A stretch of 5,993 bases of DNA, from positions 1 through 5,993 of the forward strand of contig CATPCN010000568.1 of NCBI GenBank assembly GCA_955652855.1, read 5' to 3'. The stretch is from an uncultured Chthoniobacterales bacterium (GTDB taxonomy: Bacteria; Verrucomicrobiota; Verrucomicrobiae; Chthoniobacterales; UBA10450). The notes under the pieces are model-generated. The model ran no database searches. It was not told the origin of the DNA and worked only from the letters and a program-made list of their open reading frames with translations. Shown in pieces: positions 1 to 5,894 of this stretch (the stretch's first letter is position 1; every line of letters starts with the position of its first letter). The translations under genes were made by a program, and so were the position numbers.

Positions 1-1
1 C

Positions 2-1440
2 CTGTCGATCTTACTCGCGAATTCGCCCGATCAGGCCGAGATGCTCAAGCAAATTCGGACGAAGGTTGAACGCTGGCTAAGCAGTTCGGCCGTTCCTGAA
101 ATGGATGCGAAGCGCACGGGCAAAGGTTTCGCCGCGATCGCGGCGCGCGATGGCGGTGAAGCATTGATGAACGAAATCCGGCCCATGCTGGCGAATTTCC
201 AGGCAACCGAATTAACTGCGTACGAGCTGCGAGCCGGCGCAGCATCGCGTGAGCGCATCGTAAAAACCTCGGCCCTCGCGATCCTCTCCTGCCTCGCGGT
301 GGGCCTTCTCATTGTTTCGAACACATACAGTTTCGTTTTAGTCCGTCGGCAGCTGGCCAAGCTTGATGGTGTGCCACCGAGCCACGAAATGGCCACACGG
401 TTGACCGATTCGAAAAATGCCTCAATGCGCGCTCGCGCTCTTGCGCAACAACTTCTCACCTTCGCGTGCGGCGGGGCTCCCATTAAGAAAACGATCTCGA
501 TTGGCAAACTGATCCAGGACACCGTCAGTTTCTCTTTGCGCGGCTCTCACAACCGCAGCGAATTTCAGTTTGGCGCGGACCTCTGGCCGGCGGAAATCGA
601 TCATGGCCAGATCAGCCAGGTGATCGCGAATCTCGTCGTCAACGCCGATCAGGCGATGCCGAATGGTGGGGGGGGCTTCACGTCCACTGCGATAATTTCA
701 CTTACCATTCCGAGACCGAGCCTAACATTCCCGATTTGTCGCCCGGCGATTACATTCGGATCCGCATTCGCGACGAAGGCGTTGGCATTCCCGAGCCTTC
801 CTTGAAGCGCATCTTCGATCCCTATTTCACCACCAAGCCAAAGGGCAGCGGCCTAGGCCTCGCCACGACTTACTCCATCATTAAGAACCACAATGGCCTC
901 ATCACGGTGGAATCGGAGGTGCACGTGGGATCGACATTCATGATTTATCTGCCGGCCGCGCGCCACGACGAGCTGCCGACGGAACAGCCCCGCGCGAACA
1001 GTCAAATGGTCACTGGCACTGGTCGCGTGCTTATCGTGGATGACGAAGAAGCCATCCGCGGCCTGGTTGATTTCACGCTGTCGCACCTCGGCTACCAAGT
1101 GACCCAGGCCGAAATCGCGCTCGACGGCGTAAATATTTATCGCGAAAAATTGGAAGCGGGCGAACGCTTCGATGCCGTTATTCTCGATCTAACCCTTCCC
1201 GGCGGAATGGGTGGAAAAGAAGCGCTCAAGAAACTAATCGAGATCGATCCGACCGTGAACGCGATCGTTTCAAGCGGCTACGCCATGGACGCAACCATGA
1301 GCCGCTATCAGGATTTCGGTTTCCGCGGCGCGATCGCGAAACCGTACGAAGCCGCCGAGCTCGGCAAAATCGTGCACGACGTTATTGAGTCGAGTCACAT
1401 CAATCTCGTTCCCGATTTCGACATGCAGGCCGCGGGCTGA
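2..1440 (+). pseudogene. CHASE3 hybrid sensor histidine kinase with receiver domain, 5'-truncated by the window, frameshifted and lacking the H-box
   Basis: Seen: the frame is open from the window edge, so the true start lies upstream; ATG 41 is internal. Order of parts: end of a helical extracytoplasmic CHASE3-like sensor (to about 240); a membrane helix (about 269-343, core AILSCLAVGLLIVS); end of the dimerisation region (ASMRARALAQQLLTFACGG); HATPase N-box (NLVVNADQAMP); then, in another frame, G1 (DEGVG), F-box (FDPYFTTK) and G2 (GSGLGL); finally a receiver (about 1015-1410) with DDEE, phospho-acceptor Asp in ILDLTLPGG, VSSGYA and Lys in AKPYE. Two lesions: the frame changes at the 8-G run 668-675, and no H-box (HDFNN type) exists between the membrane helix and LAKLDG, where the family has it. 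The upstream frame stops at 805; the downstream frame is open as 736-1440. Family knowledge: such proteins autophosphorylate on His and pass phosphate to the receiver. Inference: inactive as a kinase; the intact receiver fragment might still be made. The G-run change could be a sequencing error; the missing helix cannot be explained by a one-base error. Confidence 0.85.
668..675 (+). other. 8-G homopolymer at the kinase frameshift
   Basis: Upstream reading gives NADQAMPNGG; downstream reading in the other frame gives LHVHCDNFTYHSETEPN and on into the ATPase G1 box. The codons GGT and CTT flank the run, so the frame is restored only by a multiple of three Gs. Six Gs would give NGGGLHV, matching the usual NGGTLxV spacing of this ATPase family; nine would add one glycine. 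The cause may be slippage in the cell or a homopolymer error in the data. Confidence 0.8.
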
Positions 1441-1892
1441 GCGAAAGATCTTTCACGAAGCGAAAACCGTTTCGCTTGAAACCAACCGCTTCATAAAAAC
1501 GATGCGGGCCTTCACGCTCCAGGCGCGTGTAGACTGCGACGCGTCTGATTTTTCGACCGAGAAAAAACTGCTCGGCTCCTTCGATTAACAATCGCCTGAC
1601 TCCTTTTCCCCGCATTTTTTCACTCACCGACAGTGCGAGGATGCGACCCGACACATCGTCGTGTTCGTAAGTGCGATGAGTAAAGAGACCGATCATGCCG
1701 CAAACTTCTTCGTCGTTTATCGCGACGAACATCGCGAAATTCGCGTCTGATAAGATCGACCATAAGACGCTTCGACATTTCCTTCGCCGTTGTTGGGTAA
1801 CCCAGTTCCGTCATCAACCCAGCGAGCGCCGCGGCGTCGGATTCCTCGGCATTGCGAACGAACGGAATCGTCGATCTAACTGCGGGCGTCAT
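1400..1892 (-). pseudogene. GNAT-family N-acetyltransferase, frameshifted
   Basis: Seen: the first part reads [12 protein letters not shown]...AALAGLMTELGYPTTAKEMSKRLM from ATG 1892. Removing one C at 1760/1761 (plus strand) continues it smoothly as SILSDANFAMFVAINDEEV, then GRILALSVSEKMRGKGV and HRFYEAVGFKRNGFRFVK, for 163 residues in all. This is the usual layout of a single-domain GNAT enzyme, which moves an acetyl group from acetyl-CoA to an amine; the substrate cannot be read from sequence. The acetyl-CoA loop RGKGVR departs from the (Q/R)xxGx(G/A) pattern at its last position, having Arg. The start overlaps the cysNC stop by 17 nt, so translation is probably coupled to the sulfate operon. 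The end overlaps the convergent kinase gene by 41 nt, and about 15 residues follow the usual FVK ending. A sequencing error is possible, but the site is only a CC pair. The downstream piece is also open from ATG 1732. Confidence 0.82.
1458..1477. terminator. weak hairpin after the kinase stop, possible terminator
   Basis: AAGCGAAA and TTTCGCTT form a perfect 8-bp stem with a 4-nt loop (ACCG), beginning 18 nt after the kinase stop codon at 1440. There is no T-run on either side, and on the minus strand the bases encode part of the GNAT C-terminus (KRNGFRFVKD). A rho-independent terminator is therefore poorly supported. Confidence 0.22.
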
Positions 1893-3807
1893 CCGGTTTG
1901 AGGCGCGGCAATAATTGTTCGAGAATCGTCGCGACCGATTCCTCCACGCTTTGCCTGTCGGTGTGCACGACAATTTCGGCGTCTTCCGGCGGCTCGTAGG
2001 GCGCATCGATTCCGGTGAAGTCCCGAATCTGACCAGCACGCGCTTTTTTGTAGAGATGCTTTGGATCGCGCTCTTCGCAGACACCGAGCGGCGCATCGAC
2101 GAACACTTCCACAAACTCCGCGTTGCCCTCGAGCGCAATCTCTCTCGCGCGCCGTCGATCCGCGCGATACGGCGAGATGAACGCAGTAATTACAACGGTG
2201 CCGGCATCGGCCATCAATTTCGCGACCTCGCTGACCCGCCGGATATTCTCCACGCGATCTTCCGGCGAAAATCCAAGATTCGAATTCAGACCGTGCCGAA
2301 TGTTATCGCCGTCGAGCACGTAGGTGTGCATGGCGCGTTTGAACAATTCCCCTTCGAGCGCTTGCGCGATTGTCGATTTCCCTGCGCCGGATAATCCCGT
2401 CAACCAAATGACGCCGCCGCGATGATTATTGTTCAGCGCACGCGCACGCGCCGTGATTTTTTCTTCCGTCCAGAAAATGTTTTTGCTCTTGATCTCGCTG
2501 CGGTCGGTGTAAATGCCGCCAAAAATAATTCCGCCGCCACTGATCCGATCCTCATCGATGATGACGAGCCGTCCGAGATTCGGAACGTGAGCATAATTAT
2601 CCAGGACGAGCGGCGCGCGCGTTTGGATCGTGACGCGGCCAATCTCGTTGCGCGCGACTTCTTCGCGCTGATCGGTCGCCGCTTCGAGCGTGGAAGAATC
2701 CAGCACGCGCTCGATGGCGACGACCTGACATTTCACTTCCTGCGTTGCGACGCGCACCGTGTATTGCGTGCCGATCCGCAGCGGCTGGCGCGACATCCAA
2801 AAAAGATCGGCGTAAAAGCGATTCGCCTCGATCGGTGTCTCCGTTTCGTGCGAAGCGACGTAACCGCGCTCGACAAAAATTTGCTCGCGCAAAGTTATGC
2901 CGATGGAATCACCCGCAATCGCTTCTTCCGGCGAAGTCGAATTCCAACGCTCGATCGTCGCGATCACGGACGTCTTGTTCGCGGGAGAAAAAACCACCTT
3001 GTCCCCCGCCCTCATCACGCCCGTCTCGATGCGACCGGCGATAATGCGGCGATCATCAAAGCGGTAAACATCCTGCACGCAAAACCGGAGCGGAAGATCG
3101 ACAGGCGCCGTGATGATCTCGAGCGAGTCGAGCGCTTCCAGAACGGTGGGCCCTTTGTACCACTTCATTGTCGATCTTGCGGCCTTCGCGACGTTCTCGC
3201 CTTGTTTCGCCGCGGCCGGAACGAACATGCGCGCTTTCAATCCTAGCTCCGACAAGAACGTGACGTACTCACGTTGAATCTCGTCGAACCGATCCTGCGA
3301 ATAATTCGCGAGATCCATTTTATTCACGACCACGATGATCTGACGGATGCCGAGCAGACTTAGCAGATAAGCATGACGCCGGCTTTGCTCGCGCACGCCT
3401 TCATTCGCTGCGATGAGGAGGACGGCCGCATCGGCGCTCGATGCGCCAGTAATCATGTTTTTCAAAAATTCCCGATGACCCGGCGCATCAATGATGACAA
3501 AACGACGCCGCGCAGTGCGAAACGGAATTTGCGTTGTGTCGATCGTGACGTTCTGCGCTTGTTCTTCAATCAGCGCGTCGAGCAAAAACGCATACTCAAA
3601 CTCCATCTTTTCCGCAGTGCACGCCTGTTTCACCATGTCGATCTTGCCTTCGGGCAGCGAATCGGTGTCGTGCAAGATTCGACCGATCAACGTCGATTTT
3701 CCGTGATCGACATGACCGACGAAAACGACCTTCAGCGGCGAAGCCGCTGGCGAGACCGGAGATCGGAAACCGGAAACCGGAGAGGAAGACTCTGATTTCG
3801 AAATCAT
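1876..3807 (-). CDS. cysNC: bifunctional sulfate adenylyltransferase subunit 1 / adenylylsulfate kinase (CysNC)
   Basis: This 643-residue cytosolic fusion makes active sulfate: the CysN GTPase drives ATP sulfurylase with CysD (ATP + sulfate to APS), and the CysC domain phosphorylates APS to PAPS. Seen: an EF-Tu-like GTPase with G1 GHVDHGKS (31-38), G3 DAPGH (107-111) and G4 NKMD (162-165); the G5 region reads PAAAKQGEN, with Ala where SAK is usual. Beta-barrel domains occupy about 236-440. The APS kinase (about 460-640) has P-loop GLSGAGKS (471-478), DGDNIR (499-504) and FISPYR (543-548). ATG 3807 is the only ordinary start before the GTPase and overlaps the stop of the upstream small gene as ATGA; no good ribosome binding site precedes it, so coupled translation is likely. 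Odd: residues about 9-20 ([12 protein letters not shown]) are the translation of a 7-bp repeat array, and 20-25 of an adjoining hairpin. The original N-terminus has probably been replaced. Confidence 0.96.
   Translation of the reverse strand: MISKSESSSPVSGFRSPVSPAASPLKVVFVGHVDHGKSTLIGRILHDTDSLPEGKIDMVKQACTAEKMEFEYAFLLDALIEEQAQNVTIDTTQIPFRTARRRFVIIDAPGHREFLKNMITGASSADAAVLLIAANEGVREQSRRHAYLLSLLGIRQIIVVVNKMDLANYSQDRFDEIQREYVTFLSELGLKARMFVPAAAKQGENVAKAARSTMKWYKGPTVLEALDSLEIITAPVDLPLRFCVQDVYRFDDRRIIAGRIETGVMRAGDKVVFSPANKTSVIATIERWNSTSPEEAIAGDSIGITLREQIFVERGYVASHETETPIEANRFYADLFWMSRQPLRIGTQYTVRVATQEVKCQVVAIERVLDSSTLEAATDQREEVARNEIGRVTIQTRAPLVLDNYAHVPNLGRLVIIDEDRISGGGIIFGGIYTDRSEIKSKNIFWTEEKITARARALNNNHRGGVIWLTGLSGAGKSTIAQALEGELFKRAMHTYVLDGDNIRHGLNSNLGFSPEDRVENIRRVSEVAKLMADAGTVVITAFISPYRADRRRAREIALEGNAEFVEVFVDAPLGVCEERDPKHLYKKARAGQIRDFTGIDAPYEPPEDAEIVVHTDRQSVEESVATILEQLLPRLKPDDARS
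3733..3749. repeat. perfect 7-bp inverted repeat next to the heptamer array
   Basis: CAGCGGC and GCCGCTG are separated by GAA, a compact GC-rich hairpin 2 bp from the 30-nt inverted-repeat arm. It lies inside the cysNC coding region and encodes the Pro-Ala-Ala-Ser-Pro-Leu stretch just before the GTPase core. Chance is possible for so short a stem, but its position at the edge of the repeat-derived extension suggests it belongs to the inserted material. Confidence 0.5.
3752..3781 (+). repeat. heptamer array, arm of the inverted repeat (degenerate copy)
   Basis: After GA, four 7-bp units follow: GACCGGA, GATCGGA, AACCGGA, AACCGGA (3754-3781). It is the inverted counterpart of the array at 4177-4206, matching at 27 of 30 positions. 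On the minus strand it is translated as the SPVSGFR-type N-terminal extension of CysNC. The unit length (7) and the codon length (3) give a 7-residue period. Confidence 0.9.
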
Positions 3808-4208
3808 TTCTGAAAGTTAGCGTTCTTTCTCGCCGTTTTGATCGATGAAATGGCAATGGCAATTATCTCATCGGCTTCTTTTCGAAGCTGATCGATTAGA
3901 TGCGGCTTCGCGAGTCTGAGCTCAACCAGAACATCGATCCAGTAGAGTGATTCATCGCACTCCTCTTCGACAATGCCCATCTTCGCAATGAAATCAGCGC
4001 GAGATCTTCCTCTTTGTGCAGCGCGATAGTTCGCTCCGACGCTCGTCGCGGATCGCAGTAACTGTTTTCCAATTGTTTGCGCGGTATTGCTCTTCGGCAA
4101 AGTCTCGACGAATCGGATGCAGCGAACGCCGAAATCGAACGTTCTCTTTTGGAACGCGGGCTTCCGCTCAAAACTTTCCGGTCTCCGGTCTCCGGTCTCC
4201 GGTCTCAT
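3804..4208 (-). CDS. four-helix-bundle protein, 23S rRNA intervening-sequence protein (S23/Avd-like) family
   Basis: A 134-residue protein. Seen: after a repeat-derived, charged start ([12 protein letters not shown], residues 2-13), the body from about residue 21 is helical with family hallmarks: [61 protein letters not shown] and a long last helix ending KTARKN. The family is small and basic, forms oligomers of four-helix bundles, and includes proteins encoded in 23S rRNA intervening sequences and Avd, the accessory protein of diversity-generating retroelements. Its molecular role in stand-alone settings is unknown, and no reverse transcriptase is present here. ATG 4208 overlaps the cysD stop (ATGA) and follows AAGGA by 5 nt; no other start exists before the core. 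Its TGA overlaps the cysNC ATG (ATGA). So it is translated within the sulfate operon, yet nothing in the sequence ties it to sulfur chemistry; insertion is more likely than functional partnership. Confidence 0.9.
   Translation of the reverse strand: MRPETGDRRPESFERKPAFQKRTFDFGVRCIRFVETLPKSNTAQTIGKQLLRSATSVGANYRAAQRGRSRADFIAKMGIVEEECDESLYWIDVLVELRLAKPHLIDQLRKEADEIIAIAISSIKTARKNANFQK
4177..4206 (-). repeat. heptamer array, arm of the inverted repeat (pure copy)
   Basis: On the plus strand TCCGGTC is repeated four times exactly (4177-4204), followed by TC; on the minus strand this is GAGACCGGA and further GACCGGA units. It begins directly after the small gene's ATG and encodes residues 2-11 of that protein. 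It overlaps the last two bases of the cysD stop codon. It pairs with 3752-3781. Confidence 0.92.
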
Positions 4209-5023
4209 AAAAATCCTTTCGCGCGCAATTTCTGCATTGCGTTGCGCTCGTGATGATCTTGTGCGCGCCCGGCGCGCTCGCTTGTTTTCGTTGCATCCAA
4301 TTCGGCGATGATTTCCGCGATCGTGCTCGCGTTGCTCTCGATCGGTTTCGTAATCGGACTGCAGCCTAACGAGCGATAGCGTTTGCCGTTGCGTGCGAAA
4401 TACATTTTCGGGATCGGAATTTTTTCCCTGTCGATGTAGCGCCAGATGTCGACCTCCGTCCAATCGAGCAATGGTTGCACGCGCACGTGTTCACCTTTGC
4501 CGCCACCGGTTGCGAATTGTCCCCAGAATTCCGGCGGCTGATCCTTGTATTCCCATTCGAACTGCGCGTTGCGCGGCGAAAAGTAGCGCTCCTTCGCGCG
4601 CGTCGCATCTTCGTCGCGCCGGATGCCGGTAATGAGCGCGTCCCATTTGTATTCGGCCAGCACTTGTTGCAAGGCGACCGTCTTCAGCTCGTGCGTCACC
4701 GTCACCGGATCGTGCGTCTCGTAACCAACGCCGCGCGCCCGCGCCTCCTCGTTGATCTTCACGATGAGATTGAGCTTGTAATGTTTCGTCGCCCACTCGC
4801 GGAACTCGAGCATTTCGGGAAACTCATAGGTCGTGTCGATGTGCAGAACGGGAAAAGAAATGCGCCCGAAAAATGATTTCTGCGCGAGCCAGATGAGCAC
4901 GTTGGAGTCCTTGCCCATCGACCATGGCATCGCGATGCGCTTGAACGTGCGATACGCTTCGCGAAAAATGAAGATGCTCTGGCTCTCCAGTTGGTCGAGT
5001 TGAGTGCGTTCGTGTTTGGACAT
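4205..5023 (-). CDS. cysD: sulfate adenylyltransferase subunit 2 (CysD)
   Basis: A 272-residue catalytic subunit of ATP sulfurylase, which joins AMP from ATP to sulfate, giving APS, with energy from GTP hydrolysis by CysN. Seen: the PP-loop SMGKDS (35-40) of the ATP pyrophosphatase fold, the following FPVLHIDTTYEFPEM segment, GIRRDEDATRAKERYFSPR, LLDWTEVDIWRYI and the C-terminal RYRSLGCSPITKPI segment, ending [11 protein letters not shown] as in other family members. Length and ends are normal, so the subunit looks intact. ATG 5021-5023 begins the usual MSKHERTQLDQLE start; no strong ribosome binding site is visible. It is the first gene of the minus-strand operon and is divergent from nuoB across 68 bp. 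Its stop overlaps the next start as ATGA and touches the pure heptamer array, so the insertion stopped exactly at its end. Confidence 0.96.
   Translation of the reverse strand: MSKHERTQLDQLESQSIFIFREAYRTFKRIAMPWSMGKDSNVLIWLAQKSFFGRISFPVLHIDTTYEFPEMLEFREWATKHYKLNLIVKINEEARARGVGYETHDPVTVTHELKTVALQQVLAEYKWDALITGIRRDEDATRAKERYFSPRNAQFEWEYKDQPPEFWGQFATGGGKGEHVRVQPLLDWTEVDIWRYIDREKIPIPKMYFARNGKRYRSLGCSPITKPIESNASTIAEIIAELDATKTSERAGRAQDHHERNAMQKLRAKGFL
4214..4218 (-). promoter_or_regulatory. ribosome binding site of the four-helix-bundle gene
   Basis: AAGGA (minus strand), 5 nt before ATG 4208, separated by a run of T. It lies inside the last codons of cysD and supports the chosen start. The 30-nt repeat arm that can pair with the downstream arm begins within the start codon region. 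Confidence 0.7.
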
Positions 5024-5045
5024 GTCGATCTTGTCGTCGCGGCGG

Positions 5046-5076
5046 ATTATCTTCTACTTGCGGAGCAGAGACGCAA
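5046..5076 (-). promoter_or_regulatory. possible cysD operon promoter
   Basis: On the minus strand TTGCGT (5076-5071) and GATAAT (5051-5046) resemble -35 and -10 boxes, but with 19 bp between them rather than 17. GATAAT lies 22 bp before the cysD start. The divergent region is only 68 bp, so promoters for both directions must share it. No convincing plus-strand promoter or riboswitch was seen here. Confidence 0.25.
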
Positions 5077-5091
5077 CTTTAGTGTTTCGCC

Positions 5092-5628
5092 ATGCCCGAA
5101 GTTGTGCCAGCGGCTTACGATTCGAAGATCGAGGGCAATGTCATTTTTACGCGACTCGATGCGGCCATGAATTGGATGCGCAAGAACTCCCTTTGGCCGA
5201 TGCCAATGGGTCTGGCTTGTTGTGCGATCGAGTTGATGGCCACGGCTGCTTCGCGCTTCGATATCGCGCGTTTCGGGGCGGAGGTGATGCGCTTTTCGCC
5301 TCGCCAATGCGACGTCATGATCGTCGCCGGCACCGTCACTTACAAAATGGCGCTCGCGGTGAAGCGCATCTACGAACAGATGCCCGAGCCGAAATGGGTG
5401 ATCGCCATGGGCGCGTGCGCTGCGACCGGCGGCATGTACCGCTCCTACGCCGTGCTGCAAGGGATCGATCAATTGCTGCCGGTCGATGTTTACGTTTCCG
5501 GTTGTCCGCCGCGGCCGGAGGCGTTGCTCGAGGGTCTGATGAAATTGCAGGAAAAAATTTCGCGCGAACCGTCTTTTCTCGAACAGAATCGTCGCTGGGT
5601 CGAGAAACTCGAAGGAGTCATGGCGTGA
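5092..5628 (+). CDS. nuoB: NADH-quinone oxidoreductase subunit B
   Basis: A 178-residue peripheral-arm subunit of respiratory complex I that holds the [4Fe-4S] cluster N2, the last iron-sulfur centre before quinone. Seen: the cluster ligands Cys43-Cys44 ([11 protein letters not shown]), Cys109 ([12 protein letters not shown]) and Cys138 ([15 protein letters not shown]), all with family spacing, and [20 protein letters not shown] between them. The N-terminal [15 protein letters not shown] block is also typical, so the protein looks complete. ATG 5092 has no clear ribosome binding site (preceded by TTTAGTGTTTCGCC), though no better start is present. The usual first gene of the operon, nuoA, is not upstream; cysD lies there in the opposite direction. 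Its stop TGA overlaps a GTG start of nuoC (GTGA). Confidence 0.96.
   Translation: MPEVVPAAYDSKIEGNVIFTRLDAAMNWMRKNSLWPMPMGLACCAIELMATAASRFDIARFGAEVMRFSPRQCDVMIVAGTVTYKMALAVKRIYEQMPEPKWVIAMGACAATGGMYRSYAVLQGIDQLLPVDVYVSGCPPRPEALLEGLMKLQEKISREPSFLEQNRRWVEKLEGVMA
5611..5617 (+). promoter_or_regulatory. ribosome binding site for the first nuoC start
   Basis: GAAGGAG lies inside the last codons of nuoB, 7 nt before GTG 5625. This is the best Shine-Dalgarno match around nuoBC. It serves the interrupted copy; the second nuoC start at 5847 has nothing comparable. Confidence 0.7.
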
Positions 5629-5672
5629 CGGGAGCGGAACTGCTCGCCTCGCTCGGCAAATTGTTCGGCGGC
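5625..5672 (+). repeat. direct repeat of the first 16 nuoC codons, copy 1
   Basis: Partner of 5847-5894. There are nine base differences, and they leave 14 of 16 residues unchanged. The two copies flank 174 bp that includes the inverted-repeat element. Confidence 0.85.
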
Positions 5673-5753
5673 TGTCATCCCGAGCAAAGCGAGGGATCTC
5701 GCACAGTGGCATTACGCATTCTCGAACCAAAGCGTGCCGCAAATTTCAGATGA
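5625..5753 (+). pseudogene. nuoC: 5' remnant of nuoC, cut off by a repeat element
   Basis: From GTG 5625, overlapping the nuoB stop, the frame reads [16 protein letters not shown] and then runs into a repeat (CHPEQSEGSR) and stops at 5753, giving a 42-residue dead-end peptide. The first 16 codons match those of the nuoC start at 5847 at 39 of 48 bases and 14 of 16 residues. The ribosome binding site and the stop-start overlap mark this as the native nuoC start. The rest of this copy is absent. Confidence 0.8.
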
Positions 5754-5814
5754 GAGCTTGTAGCCCTCTGCCCCGCTACCCGCAAAAGCGGTCTTCGCTC
5801 CGCTCAGAATGACA
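5673..5814. repeat. inverted-repeat element of the 'CHPEQSEGS' dispersed-repeat kind
   Basis: Left end TGTCATCCCGAGCAAAGCGA (5673-5692); right end GTCTTCGCTCCGCTCAGAATGACA (5791-5814), whose reverse complement is TGTCATTCTGAGCGGAGCGA and so on. 17 of 24 end positions match. The form TGTCATyCyGAGC..AGCGA.G is a dispersed intergenic repeat known from many bacterial genomes, often mistranslated as HPERSEGS or SSRAKRG peptides. There is no coding gene inside, so it would be a non-autonomous, MITE- or REP-like element. An inner pair GTAGC/GCTAC (about 5760-5780) could add a small hairpin. It separates the two nuoC starts. Confidence 0.7.
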
Positions 5815-5846
5815 ACGCCGTTTATGAAATCGCATTCAAACGACAC

Positions 5847-5894
5847 ATGACCGGATCCGAGCTGCTCGCCTCGTTAGGCAAATTATTCGGCGAC
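5847..5894 (+). repeat. direct repeat of the first 16 nuoC codons, copy 2
   Basis: Partner of 5625-5672. Most differences are silent or conservative, e.g. CTC/TTA and TTG/TTA for Leu, GAA/GAG for Glu and GCG/TCC for Ala/Ser. Confidence 0.85.

Larger units (their letters stand above)
3752..4206 (-). mobile_element. candidate IVS-like element carrying an S23/four-helix-bundle gene between inverted heptamer arrays
   Basis: The 455-bp segment is bounded by 30-bp inverted arms made of tandem GACCGGA units. It contains almost all of a four-helix-bundle gene and splits cysD from cysNC, which normally sit side by side. Family knowledge: proteins of this type are named after open reading frames in intervening sequences of bacterial 23S rRNA, insertions whose ends pair into a stem. 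Inference: this is a similar insertion in an mRNA-coding operon. No transposase is present and no clear target duplication is visible, so mobility is not shown. The alternative is a gene that acquired simple repeats at both junctions. Confidence 0.55.

Noticed and set aside
130..145. 16-bp perfect palindrome CGCCGCGATCGCGGCG
   Set aside because: It lies in the kinase coding frame and results from alanine-rich codons (FAAIAARD); GATCGCG-like words are common across the window, so an operator is not supported.
1443..1454. 12-bp palindrome GAAAGATCTTTC just after the kinase stop
   Set aside because: It encodes Val-Lys-Asp-Leu-Ser codons of the GNAT C-terminus on the minus strand; AT-rich and short, with no second copy nearby to suggest a binding site.
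2422..3246. Long plus-strand open frame of 274 codons opposite cysNC
   Set aside because: It is antisense to a clearly conserved enzyme, is rich in Arg and Asp as expected from an antisense shadow, and shows no recognisable domain.
3754..4204. CRISPR-like reading of the repeated units
   Set aside because: The units are 7 bp and directly tandem with no spacers, and the two arrays are inverted relative to each other.
3804..4208. Avd-like protein as a sign of a diversity-generating retroelement
   Set aside because: No reverse transcriptase, template repeat or adenine-biased variable repeat is visible in the window; only family resemblance remains.
4209..4463. Upstream extension of the four-helix-bundle gene in the same frame to ATG 4463
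   Set aside because: The extra 85 codons overlap cysD in another frame and show no family similarity; ATG 4208 has a ribosome binding site and the ATGA overlap.
5047..5742. Long minus-strand open frame of 231 codons opposite nuoB
   Set aside because: It is antisense to nuoB and the repeat element; its 'IPRFARDD' start is the usual mistranslation of the dispersed repeat.
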